DNA of 64,000 nt from Compostibacter hankyongensis (GTDB lineage: Bacteria; Bacteroidota; Bacteroidia; Chitinophagales; Chitinophagaceae), in NCBI RefSeq assembly GCF_039541075.1, contig NZ_BAABFN010000007.1:124001-188000 (forward strand). Reading direction: 5' to 3'. Within the stretch, counting starts at the first letter, position 1. Each line of letters begins with the position of its first letter. Below the pieces are notes generated by a model that searched no databases, was not told where the DNA came from, and saw nothing but the letters and a program-made list of their open reading frames with translations. Shown in pieces: positions 25,277-33,755 of this stretch. The position numbers were made by a program, and so were the translations under genes.

Positions 25277-27898
25277 ATGAACTGTCCTCTTGACGGCCCT
25301 GTCCGCCGGGTATTATGGCTCGTATTTGCACTGACGGGCATGACCGCCTGCCGGCAGGTCCGTAAAAAGACGTCGCCGGATGAACACCGTTACCGGAAAG
25401 TGGTGCTGGCGGAGGGACTGACCAATCCCATAGGGCTGGACTTTGATACCGCCAACAGGATCTATATTGCCGAGATGTCCGGCGACCTCCTCATCTTTGA
25501 TCAGCGGACAGCGCAGCTGAAGCATGCAGGTTTCCTACCCACATACGACGGCGGGGAGTTTGGCATTACCGGCATGCGGCTGGATCCGCATTTTGAAAAG
25601 AACGGGTTTATCTACCTGCATTATTTTAAAAAAGATACGGCCCGCATGGAATGCATATCGCGGTTTACCATGCAGGACGATTCCCTGGACCCGGCCACGG
25701 AAAAAAGATATCTCGAATTCCGGCATGATAACACCTGTTGCCATACCGCCGGCGGCATGGCTTTTGACCGCGACGGCAACCTGTATGTGGCTACGGGCGA
25801 TAATTCCGACGCTTTCTTTACGCATTACGCGCTGACCGACGACCGTCCCGGGCATGTCTTCAACGACGCCCTCCGCTCCGCCGGCAATACCAACGATTAC
25901 CGGGGCAAGATACTCCGTATCCACCCCGAGCCGGACGGCAGCTACACCATTCCCAGGGGCAACCTTTTTCCGCCGGGGACGGACAGCACGCGTCCGGAGA
26001 TCTATGTAATGGGAAACCGGAATCCTTATCGCATCACCATCGATCCGCAAACCAATTACCTGTACTGGGGAGAAGTGGGGCCGGATGCCGACAAAGACAG
26101 CACGCGGGGCTCGCGGGGATATGATGAGTTCAACTGCGCAAAGAAGGCGGGTTATTTCGGATGGCCCCTGTTCATCGGCAACAACCGTCCCTATAACCGG
26201 GTTTATTTTGAGGACGGCGAACGTATCGGCGCCCCGTTTGATACCGCAAATCCGGTGAACTTCTCCCGGAATAATACCGGTCTGTATCACTTGCCGCCCC
26301 CGCAGCCTGCAGTGATCTGGTATCCCTACGATTCCTCCGATGTATTTCCCTCCTTCGGCACCGGGGGGCGTACCGCCATCGGGGGACCCATCTATCACTA
26401 CGATCCGGACCTGGATTCAAAGGTGAAGTTTCCGGCCTATTTTGATCATTGCTGGTTTATCGCCGACTGGATGCGCAACTGGATCAAGGTGGCTCACCTG
26501 GATGATCATGGCACGCGGGGCGACATCGAAGATTTTATGCCCCATACGCTTTTCAAAAAGCCCATCTTCATGCAGTTTGGCCGCGACGGAGCGCTCTACC
26601 TGCTGGAATTCGGCTCTGCCTGGAGGGATAATACCGATACCAAGCTGGTCAGGATAGAATATATTTCGGGTAACCGTCCGCCGGTGGCCCGCATGCAGCC
26701 GGACCAGGCCTTCGGGAAGGCGCCGCTCACCGTTCATTTTTCCGCGGACAGTTCGGTAGATTATGATGGCGATGCCCTGGAGTATACCTGGCAGAACAGC
26801 GCAGACAGTATACTGGGCAAGGGAGCGCATGCCGCCGTCACCTTTGCGCAGCCTGGAAAATACCCGGTTAAGCTGGTGGTGAAGGATGCTAACGGCGCCA
26901 CCGCCCGCAGGGATACACTGATACAGGTGGGGAACGCCATGCCGGAAGTAACGATAGACGTGCCCAACCGCTCCTTTTACCGCGATACGATCCGTTATGC
27001 AGTGCGTGTAGCGGATGCGGAGGACGGGATGCTGGGGAAGGGCATCAGCGCCGCCGATGTGCATACCACCCTGCGCTACCTGCCCCCCGGCAGCAGCCTG
27101 AGCCTGAACGGGGCTGCCGTGCATTCCCCGGGCGAAGTGCTGATGAATGAAAGCGACTGCAAAAGCTGTCATCAGATGAACCGCAAATCGGTCGGTCCGA
27201 GCTTTGAGGAAGTGGCGGCGAAATACGGCGGGAAAGCATCGGAGATACCGCGGCTGGCGGAGAAGATACTGAAAGGCGGAAGCGGGGTCTGGGGCAGCAG
27301 CAGCATGAGCCCGCACCCGCAGCTGAATATGGACCAGACCACCGAGATCGTGAAATATATTTATTCCCTCGCTGCAGGAAAAGGCGCTGTGCAGGAGGTC
27401 TCCCCGCAGGGCGCTGTGTCTGCCGGCGATGCCGCCGGAAAGAACGGGGGACATTATATCCTGCAGGCCTCCTATACGGACAAGGGCGGCGCTCCGATCG
27501 GTCCGCTGACGCAGCAGAGCACGGTCGTCCTGCGCAGCCCTCTGATCGCAGCAAAGGATTTTGACCGGATATATGATTCCAAGGTTGCCGGCGACGCCCT
27601 CGCCGGTATCCATAATTCACATGCCATGATCCGGCAGGTAGACTTTACCGGCATACGCCGCATCGTCCTTTCGGCCAGGGGGAGCGGCGGCATAGCCGTC
27701 CGCCTCGATTCGGTGAATGGCCGGCAGATCGGTGCAATACATTTTGAAGGCCACCCGGAACCGCTCTTCCCGGTGAGCCTGCCTCCGCTGAAGGGTGTGC
27801 ACGATGTGTATCTTGTATTTGTCAACCCGCAAAACCGCTTTACCGGCATTTCGCTGAAATGGGTAAGGTTTGATGACAATGCGGAGCGCCCGCTTTAA
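25277..27898 (+). CDS. sorbosone-dehydrogenase-like / PKD / cytochrome c / CBM6-like protein
   Basis: 873 residues, probably a lipoprotein (signal ending GMTAC). Domain order: a six-bladed glucose/sorbosone dehydrogenase-type propeller (about 35-455; GLTNPIGLDFD, GGMAFDRDGNLYVATGD, YVMGNRNPYRITID), a PKD domain (about 465-555), a cytochrome c with haem site CKSCH (C628-H632) and a likely Met ligand in SSSMSPHP, and a C-terminal beta-sandwich (about 715-870) like CBM6. It should oxidise a sugar or aldose in the periplasm with PQQ and pass electrons to its own haem. Similar fusions occur in Bacteroidota and Planctomycetota. Confidence 0.87.
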   Translation: MNCPLDGPVRRVLWLVFALTGMTACRQVRKKTSPDEHRYRKVVLAEGLTNPIGLDFDTANRIYIAEMSGDLLIFDQRTAQLKHAGFLPTYDGGEFGITGMRLDPHFEKNGFIYLHYFKKDTARMECISRFTMQDDSLDPATEKRYLEFRHDNTCCHTAGGMAFDRDGNLYVATGDNSDAFFTHYALTDDRPGHVFNDALRSAGNTNDYRGKILRIHPEPDGSYTIPRGNLFPPGTDSTRPEIYVMGNRNPYRITIDPQTNYLYWGEVGPDADKDSTRGSRGYDEFNCAKKAGYFGWPLFIGNNRPYNRVYFEDGERIGAPFDTANPVNFSRNNTGLYHLPPPQPAVIWYPYDSSDVFPSFGTGGRTAIGGPIYHYDPDLDSKVKFPAYFDHCWFIADWMRNWIKVAHLDDHGTRGDIEDFMPHTLFKKPIFMQFGRDGALYLLEFGSAWRDNTDTKLVRIEYISGNRPPVARMQPDQAFGKAPLTVHFSADSSVDYDGDALEYTWQNSADSILGKGAHAAVTFAQPGKYPVKLVVKDANGATARRDTLIQVGNAMPEVTIDVPNRSFYRDTIRYAVRVADAEDGMLGKGISAADVHTTLRYLPPGSSLSLNGAAVHSPGEVLMNESDCKSCHQMNRKSVGPSFEEVAAKYGGKASEIPRLAEKILKGGSGVWGSSSMSPHPQLNMDQTTEIVKYIYSLAAGKGAVQEVSPQGAVSAGDAAGKNGGHYILQASYTDKGGAPIGPLTQQSTVVLRSPLIAAKDFDRIYDSKVAGDALAGIHNSHAMIRQVDFTGIRRIVLSARGSGGIAVRLDSVNGRQIGAIHFEGHPEPLFPVSLPPLKGVHDVYLVFVNPQNRFTGISLKWVRFDDNAERPL

Positions 27899-27912
27899 CA
27901 GAGAAAGTCTTT

Positions 27913-29826
27913 ATGAATTTTAAAAGTGACGTTATTACAATGAGATCATTTCCCCGGAAAGGATCAGCCGTTTCTGCGCTGAAGACGATGTTGATGATGG
28001 CCTGTTTGTCTGCGGGACCGGTGGCGGGTCATGCACAGGTCCATGACGTATTGCTGCCCCTGCCCGCCGCGGCTGTCCACCTGAACGGGTATCTGCAAAA
28101 TGATATCGAAAATTCGTTGCTGCACTGGAACAAAGGCGTAGTGCCTTATGCCGGCTTCGTGGAGACATTCCGGAAGGGGCGGGACTTCTTTGCCCAGGGA
28201 GAGATGTGGGGAAAGGCCGTTCGCTCCGGTTGTATGCTGTACCGGTATACGCAGGACCCTGAGCTCAAAAAAATGCTGCAGGCCACCGTGAATGACCTGA
28301 TCAGCACACGCCGTCCCAATGGCAGCATCAGCGCGTCGGTAGTTTCCAAGCAACCGGATGGTCCCGGCGGCGATCTTTGGGAAAGGAAGTATGTACTGCT
28401 GGGGCTGGAAGGCTATTATTCGCTGGTGGACAAAGACCCGCGCGTGCTCCGGGCCATGATCGGCGAGGCGGATGCCACCCTGGCGCAAATCGGCCCTGCT
28501 CCCAAGGTCAGCATTACAGATCAGGGCTGGAGTCCGAACCATATCGAGTCCAGCACCATCCTGGAACCCATCATGCGCCTGTATAAGATCACCGGCTATA
28601 AGCGTTACCTGGATTTTGCACAGTATATCGTCAACACCGGTGGCGCAAAAGGATATAACATCATAGCGGCGGCGTATGAAAACAAAGACCCTTATAAGAT
28701 GGGCGGCCCCTATCCCAAAGCCTACGAGATGATGTCCCTTTTTGAAGGCGTAGTGGAGTATTACCGGACCACGGGTAATGAGCGCTGGAAGCAGGCGGTC
28801 ATGAACCTGTATCAAAAGATCAGGACCGAAGAGATCACGTTGATCGGCAACGGCGGCGGCGACCAGCCCTATCATCCTGCGGTGATGGGCGAAGCCTGGG
28901 ATAATACCGCAAAGGAACAGACGAACCCGGATATCAAGCGAATGATGGAAACCTGTGTGGGCGTTACCTGGATGAAGCTTTGCAGTCAGATTCTGCGGCT
29001 GACCGGTGATCCTTCCGCGGCGGATGAGATCGAAAAGTATGTATACAACGGCCTGATCGGCGCTATGAAGCCCGAGGGCGACGGCTTCAGCTATGTCAAC
29101 CTGCTGAACGGCGTCAAGACCAATACCCACGGCTGGGGCGGCAAGGTGAACGGGGTGGATGTCACCTGCTGTAATCTCAACGGTCCCATGGGATTGGCCT
29201 ATATCCCTTATGTGGCGGTCATGAATTCCGCCCAAGGCCCTGTGGTGAATCTCTACAATGCCGGCACGGCCGAAGCCGCCGCTCCGGGTGGTAAAAAGGT
29301 CAGGCTGGACCTCGTCACCGACTTCCCGCATTCGGGTAAGGTAGTGATAAATGTGACGCCGGAATCAGCCGGTCAGTTTGGTATCAGGCTGCGTATCCCT
29401 GCCTGGAGCAAAGAGACCGTGCTGAAAGTAAACGGCAGGAAGCAAAAGGTCAATCCCGGCACTTATCAAAACATCACACGCGTATGGTCACCCGGAGACA
29501 AGATCGAGCTTACACTGGATATGCGTTGCCGTTTGATAGACGCCCCGCACGGCAGCAACCGGGCGGGTGATAATTACCAGGCGCTCGTCAGCGGTCCCAT
29601 TGTGCTGGCAAGGGATGAAAATACAGATCCGGATTTTAACCAGCCTGTTCATATTCTTTCAAAAGGCGGTTATGTGAAGGTGATGCCGGTGACGCCTACG
29701 CTCTCCGGCACCCGGCTGCAATTCCGCGTACCTACCGCCAACGGCTATATTCAGATGGTAGATTATGCTTCCGTAAACAGCTGGTCCGGCAAGCGGGTAT
29801 GTACCTGGCTGCCGAAAGCAAAATAA
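27913..29826 (+). CDS. GH127-type glycoside hydrolase (beta-L-arabinofuranosidase family)
   Basis: 637 residues with a signal peptide ending near GHAQ; a second Met at 27940 is an alternative start. The alpha/alpha barrel shows GH127 (DUF1680) landmarks: YAGFVETFRKG, DLWERKYVLLGLEGYYSL, the zinc/catalytic pair in METCVGVTWMK (Glu and Cys) and VDVTCCNLNGP (vicinal Cys). In the Bifidobacterium prototype these Cys residues include the nucleophile. The family hydrolyses beta-L-arabinofuranosides, and related families other sugars, so specificity is not certain. It follows the previous gene by 14 bases. Confidence 0.88.
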   Translation: MNFKSDVITMRSFPRKGSAVSALKTMLMMACLSAGPVAGHAQVHDVLLPLPAAAVHLNGYLQNDIENSLLHWNKGVVPYAGFVETFRKGRDFFAQGEMWGKAVRSGCMLYRYTQDPELKKMLQATVNDLISTRRPNGSISASVVSKQPDGPGGDLWERKYVLLGLEGYYSLVDKDPRVLRAMIGEADATLAQIGPAPKVSITDQGWSPNHIESSTILEPIMRLYKITGYKRYLDFAQYIVNTGGAKGYNIIAAAYENKDPYKMGGPYPKAYEMMSLFEGVVEYYRTTGNERWKQAVMNLYQKIRTEEITLIGNGGGDQPYHPAVMGEAWDNTAKEQTNPDIKRMMETCVGVTWMKLCSQILRLTGDPSAADEIEKYVYNGLIGAMKPEGDGFSYVNLLNGVKTNTHGWGGKVNGVDVTCCNLNGPMGLAYIPYVAVMNSAQGPVVNLYNAGTAEAAAPGGKKVRLDLVTDFPHSGKVVINVTPESAGQFGIRLRIPAWSKETVLKVNGRKQKVNPGTYQNITRVWSPGDKIELTLDMRCRLIDAPHGSNRAGDNYQALVSGPIVLARDENTDPDFNQPVHILSKGGYVKVMPVTPTLSGTRLQFRVPTANGYIQMVDYASVNSWSGKRVCTWLPKAK

Positions 29827-29903
29827 TCGTAAAAGATATCCGGTATTTGTATGATGCGGACATGCCGCCGGGTAATGCTTATTCTTAATCCGAACCCTTA
29901 CCT

Positions 29904-31634
29904 ATGATGAAATTGTTTACGGGCGTCACGCTCCTCCTTACGGCTATGCTGCTGTTTTTCCAAGCGGGGTCTGCGCAGAACCTGGCCGGCACCGATGCGC
30001 TGGGCCGCACGCTGTTGCAGCATGATTCGGTCGGCGATGCCCGGCCGGACAGGAAGGTGGCTGTTTTTTATTTTCTCTGGCAGGACAAAGCCCCGCGGAA
30101 GTACTGGGACCTCAGTAAGATCGTCTCCGCTCATCCCGAAGTGCTCAATGATTTTGATAACCCTTACTGGGGCGGCGGCGGAATGTATTACTGGGGCGAG
30201 CCCATCTATGGCTATTACAAAGCTGATGATTACTGGGTACAGCTCAGAAGCATACAGCTGCTTACGGACGCCGGCGTGGACCTGCTGGTGATCGACGCCA
30301 CCAACACGCTTACCTATCCCCGGCAGGCGGATGTGCTGATGCGTGCCATGGACGCCGTTCGGACTCAGGGCCGCAAGCCGCCGAAGATCGCCTTTTATAC
30401 CAATACCGCTTCCGGCAAGACGATGCAGAAGGCCTATAACGAATTTTACAAAGCCGGCGCTCCCTACCGGCATCCGGATTGCTGGTTTTACCTGGACGGC
30501 AAACCGCTGATTATCGGCATATCCAAGGAAGCAGCCGGGAAGGACTATGCCTCCTTTTTTACCTTCCGCGAATCGCAATGGCCGAACGAGCCGCAGAAGC
30601 AGAACGGCTGGCCCTGGATCGAATTTACCCGTCCCCAGAAAGTGTATTACAACAGCAGGGGTGAAAAAGAGATCGTAAACGTATCCGTTTCGCAGCACCC
30701 CAATGTGGAAGCGGGAATGGGCGGAGCCGCCTTCTACGGCAACCGGGATAACTGGGGGCGCAGCTACCACAACGGCTCGCACGGCAACCCGGCCAGGGAC
30801 CTGCCGTATGGATATAACATCCAGGAGCAATGGGATTTTGCCATAAAGCAGCAGACCCCTTTCATCTATGTCACCGGCTGGAATGAATGGATCGCCGGAA
30901 AATTTTCCAGTCATGACGGCAACCCGGAACATTCCTGGTTCTGCGATCAGGCCAGCCCGGAATACAGCCGGGATATCGAACCTTCCCTCACCGCCGGGCT
31001 GAAGGACAATTATTACATGCAGCTGGTGAACAATATCCGGCGGTATAAAGGTCTGCCGCCCAATCCGTCCCTCAGCGCCCCCGTTACGATCCGGAACTTC
31101 GGCGACTGGGAGAAGGTGACGCCCGCTTACCACGATTATACCGGCGACACACAGCCGCGCCATCATGCCGGTACGCCGGTGGAACCTGCCGTTATGTATA
31201 CCAACACCACCGGCCGGAACGATCTTGCGCTGATGAAGATAGCGCGGGACGACAAAGACATTTATTGCTATGCCCGCACCGTGTCGGAGATCACTTCCCC
31301 TGCCGGAAGTAACTGGATGCGGCTGTACCTGGATACAGACCGGAAAGCCGGCACCGGCTGGAAGGGATACGACTACCGGGTAACAGGTGGAAAGATACTC
31401 GAACGGTATACCGGCGGACGCTGGAAAAAAACGGGGACGGTGCGGTACCGCGTCCGCGGCCGCGAGATGATGATCATCCTTCCCAGAAAGGCGATAGGAC
31501 TCTCTGCCGGACCGGTCAATTTTGAGTTCAAATGGTCGGACAACATGCAGGACGACAACGACCCGCTGGACTGGTATATAAACGGGGATGCGGCGCCCGG
31601 CGGAAGATTTAATTATATCGCCGCCGGGTCGTGA
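29904..31634 (+). CDS. GH71/99-like glycosidase with CBM9-like module, paralogue B
   Basis: 576 residues, signal peptide about 1-24 (FFQAGSAQ). Same plan as paralogue A: GTDALGRTLLQ, FYFLWQDK, YYWGEPIYGYY, DAGVDLLVIDATNT, QEQWDFAIK and GWNEWIAGK (E328); C-terminal CBM9-like domain about 395-576 ending WYINGDAAPGGRFNY. It lacks the long loop that A has after the VKNPNPHY region. The three paralogues share order of motifs but differ enough that they probably cut different linkages. Spacing of 77 bases to the gene before, without a CAG box. Confidence 0.8.
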   Translation: MMKLFTGVTLLLTAMLLFFQAGSAQNLAGTDALGRTLLQHDSVGDARPDRKVAVFYFLWQDKAPRKYWDLSKIVSAHPEVLNDFDNPYWGGGGMYYWGEPIYGYYKADDYWVQLRSIQLLTDAGVDLLVIDATNTLTYPRQADVLMRAMDAVRTQGRKPPKIAFYTNTASGKTMQKAYNEFYKAGAPYRHPDCWFYLDGKPLIIGISKEAAGKDYASFFTFRESQWPNEPQKQNGWPWIEFTRPQKVYYNSRGEKEIVNVSVSQHPNVEAGMGGAAFYGNRDNWGRSYHNGSHGNPARDLPYGYNIQEQWDFAIKQQTPFIYVTGWNEWIAGKFSSHDGNPEHSWFCDQASPEYSRDIEPSLTAGLKDNYYMQLVNNIRRYKGLPPNPSLSAPVTIRNFGDWEKVTPAYHDYTGDTQPRHHAGTPVEPAVMYTNTTGRNDLALMKIARDDKDIYCYARTVSEITSPAGSNWMRLYLDTDRKAGTGWKGYDYRVTGGKILERYTGGRWKKTGTVRYRVRGREMMIILPRKAIGLSAGPVNFEFKWSDNMQDDNDPLDWYINGDAAPGGRFNYIAAGS

Positions 31635-31731
31635 TCGCACCCCCCTGTCCCGGAGAAAAAAGCTGTCCACCCTTTGGTATGGCGGATATCCGTAATGAAA
31701 TTCCCTTGTCATCCCTTCAATTGGTTAAGAT

Positions 31732-33555
31732 ATGTTTAAAGACAACGATCTCCCTGTTTCCCGTTTCCGTAAGGCGGCGACGGCGCTTTGCTTCCTGTTG
31801 TGCTGTCCGGTCCTGCTCTTTTCGCAGACACCGGAAAACTACAGCGCCAACCTGCCGGCCACCGACGCGCTGGGCAGAAAGCTGCCGGGGTATAAGGAGG
31901 CGGGCCCTCCGCGTAAAGACAAATTTGTAGGACTCTTTTACTGGACCTGGCATACCCGTCCGGGCAGACAAAACCCGCCCTACGACGTGTCCCGCATACT
32001 GGCCGAAAAACCCGAAGCCATCCGGGATTATAACGATCCCATCTGGCCGAAGACCAGCTCCCCCTTCTTCTGGGGCGAGCCTTTGTTTGGCTATTACCTG
32101 GACACCGATCACTGGGTATTGCGGAAGCATGCGGAGATGCTGGCCGATGCCGGCGTGGATGTCATCATCTTCGACTGTACCAACGGAGATATCACCTGGA
32201 AGGAATCCTATATGGAGCTGTGCAAAGTATTTAGCGAAGCCCGTAAGGACGGCATCCGTACCCCGCAGATCGCCTTTATGATGGGACTTTTCGGACAACC
32301 GGAAAGCCTGAAGGCCATGGAGAAGCTGTACCGGGATCTCTATAAGCCCGGGTTGTACAAAGACCTCTGGTTTTACTGGAAAGGGAAACCGCTAATCATG
32401 GCTTATCCCGAGTTGCTGAAACCGGTCCCCGGCGATGAAGCCGCCACGCAGCTGCACCGCGACATCCGCAACTTCTTTACGTTTCGCCCCGGGCAGCCGG
32501 CGTACAACAAGGGGCCGCAGCGCGCAGACGACTGGGGCTGGCTGGAGATTTACCCGCAGCACGGCTATGTGAAAAATCCGGGCGGCGGCTTTGAGCAGGT
32601 GACGGTAGGCGTGGCCCAGAACTGGTCGGCCGAACGGGGACTTACGGCCATGAATGCCCCGGGCGCCTTCGGGAGAAGCTATACCCATGCGCACGGAGAA
32701 ATACGTACCCCCGGCGCCGTTAATCACGGCTATAACTTTCAGGAGCAATGGGAGCGGGCCCTGCAGCTGGATCCCGAGTTTATCTTTATCACCGGCTGGA
32801 ACGAGTGGATTGCCGGCCGGTACAAAATGTGGCAGCAGCAGGCGAATGCCTTCCCGGATGAGTTTAACGAAGGATTCAGCCGCGATGTGGAACCGATGAA
32901 AGGCGGACACGGCGATGATTATTACTACCAGATGGTGGCCAATATCCGCCGCTTCAAAGGCGTGCCGCCCGAACCTTCCGCTTCCTCCCCGCAGACGATC
33001 GCGATAGACGGCAACTTTGCGGAATGGGAGAAGGTAAGACCGGAGTACCGCGCTCATAAAGGCAATACGCTTCACCGCAACAGCGCGGGGTGGAAAGGAT
33101 ACCATTATTCCAATACAACGGGCCGCAACGATATTGTGGGCGCCCGGGTAGCGCGCGACCGGGATTTCCTCTATTTCTATGTGGAGACGGCCGGCGCCTT
33201 AACGCCTGCTACGGACCCCGCATGGATGCGGCTTTTTATAGATACGGACCGCAACAAAAAGACCGGCTGGGAAGGATATGATTATGTGGTCAACCGGCGC
33301 AGTCCCGGCAGGAAGGCCTATGTGGAAAAGAGCGGGGCTGGCGGAAGCTGGTCTGCCGCCGGCGAGGTTGATTTTGCGGTAAAAGGAAATAAGCTGGAAC
33401 TGAAGGTCCCCAAAAAAATGCTGGGTATTACCGGGGCCGTCGACATCGAATTCAAGTGGTCGGATAATATGCAGCGGCCTGACATCATGGACTTTTGGGT
33501 AAACGGAGATGCGGCGCCCGCCGGCAGGTTTAATTATCATTTTGCCGCGGAGTAA
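31732..33555 (+). CDS. GH71/99-like glycosidase with CBM9-like module, paralogue C
   Basis: 607 residues with a hydrophobic signal segment (ALCFLLCCPVLLFSQ). Motifs as in A and B: ATDALGRKLPG, FYWTWHTR, FFWGEPLFGYY, DAGVDVIIFDCTNG, LYKDLWFYWKGKPLIM, QEQWERALQ and GWNEWIAGR (E358). The CBM9-like module (about 425-607) starts IDGNFAEWEKV and ends WVNGDAAPAGRFNY. It is closer to A than B is, sharing EAGPPRKDK and the LYKDLWFYW stretch. Probably co-transcribed with B; 97 bases separate them. Confidence 0.8.
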   Translation: MFKDNDLPVSRFRKAATALCFLLCCPVLLFSQTPENYSANLPATDALGRKLPGYKEAGPPRKDKFVGLFYWTWHTRPGRQNPPYDVSRILAEKPEAIRDYNDPIWPKTSSPFFWGEPLFGYYLDTDHWVLRKHAEMLADAGVDVIIFDCTNGDITWKESYMELCKVFSEARKDGIRTPQIAFMMGLFGQPESLKAMEKLYRDLYKPGLYKDLWFYWKGKPLIMAYPELLKPVPGDEAATQLHRDIRNFFTFRPGQPAYNKGPQRADDWGWLEIYPQHGYVKNPGGGFEQVTVGVAQNWSAERGLTAMNAPGAFGRSYTHAHGEIRTPGAVNHGYNFQEQWERALQLDPEFIFITGWNEWIAGRYKMWQQQANAFPDEFNEGFSRDVEPMKGGHGDDYYYQMVANIRRFKGVPPEPSASSPQTIAIDGNFAEWEKVRPEYRAHKGNTLHRNSAGWKGYHYSNTTGRNDIVGARVARDRDFLYFYVETAGALTPATDPAWMRLFIDTDRNKKTGWEGYDYVVNRRSPGRKAYVEKSGAGGSWSAAGEVDFAVKGNKLELKVPKKMLGITGAVDIEFKWSDNMQRPDIMDFWVNGDAAPAGRFNYHFAAE

Positions 33556-33588
33556 GATCTGCCGATGGAACAATCTTTTTGCTGCCGG

Positions 33589-33632
33589 GCAGCACAGTAC
33601 AGGATGGACGTACCACGGGGATGTATAATTTT
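33589..33632 (+). promoter_or_regulatory. CAG-box promoter, copy 3, before SusC1
   Basis: GCAGCACAGTACAGGATGG (33589-33607), then 20 nt after GGAT the element TAATTTT (33626-33632). One base shorter in spacing than the other copies. SusC1 starts at 33756, leaving a leader over 100 nt. The rest of the 200-base gap shows no gene. Confidence 0.55.
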
Positions 33633-33755
33633 ACCCTTCCTATCCGTAACCTAAAAGGTTCCCTGGCTTTTGCCTGTTTCAGAAACGAGAACAATTATGT
33701 CGCTGACAGAAAACTGATCATCAAGATTCCGTTCATTTAAAAATTGTGCCTTTTT

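Noticed and set aside
33556..33740. Open frame reading IFLLPGSTVQDGR... to KLIIKIPFI and a stop, like the tail of a decayed gene
   Set aside because: It has no start and no recognised family, and one such frame of about 60 codons is expected by chance. It also overlaps CAG-box promoter copy 3, which is better supported.
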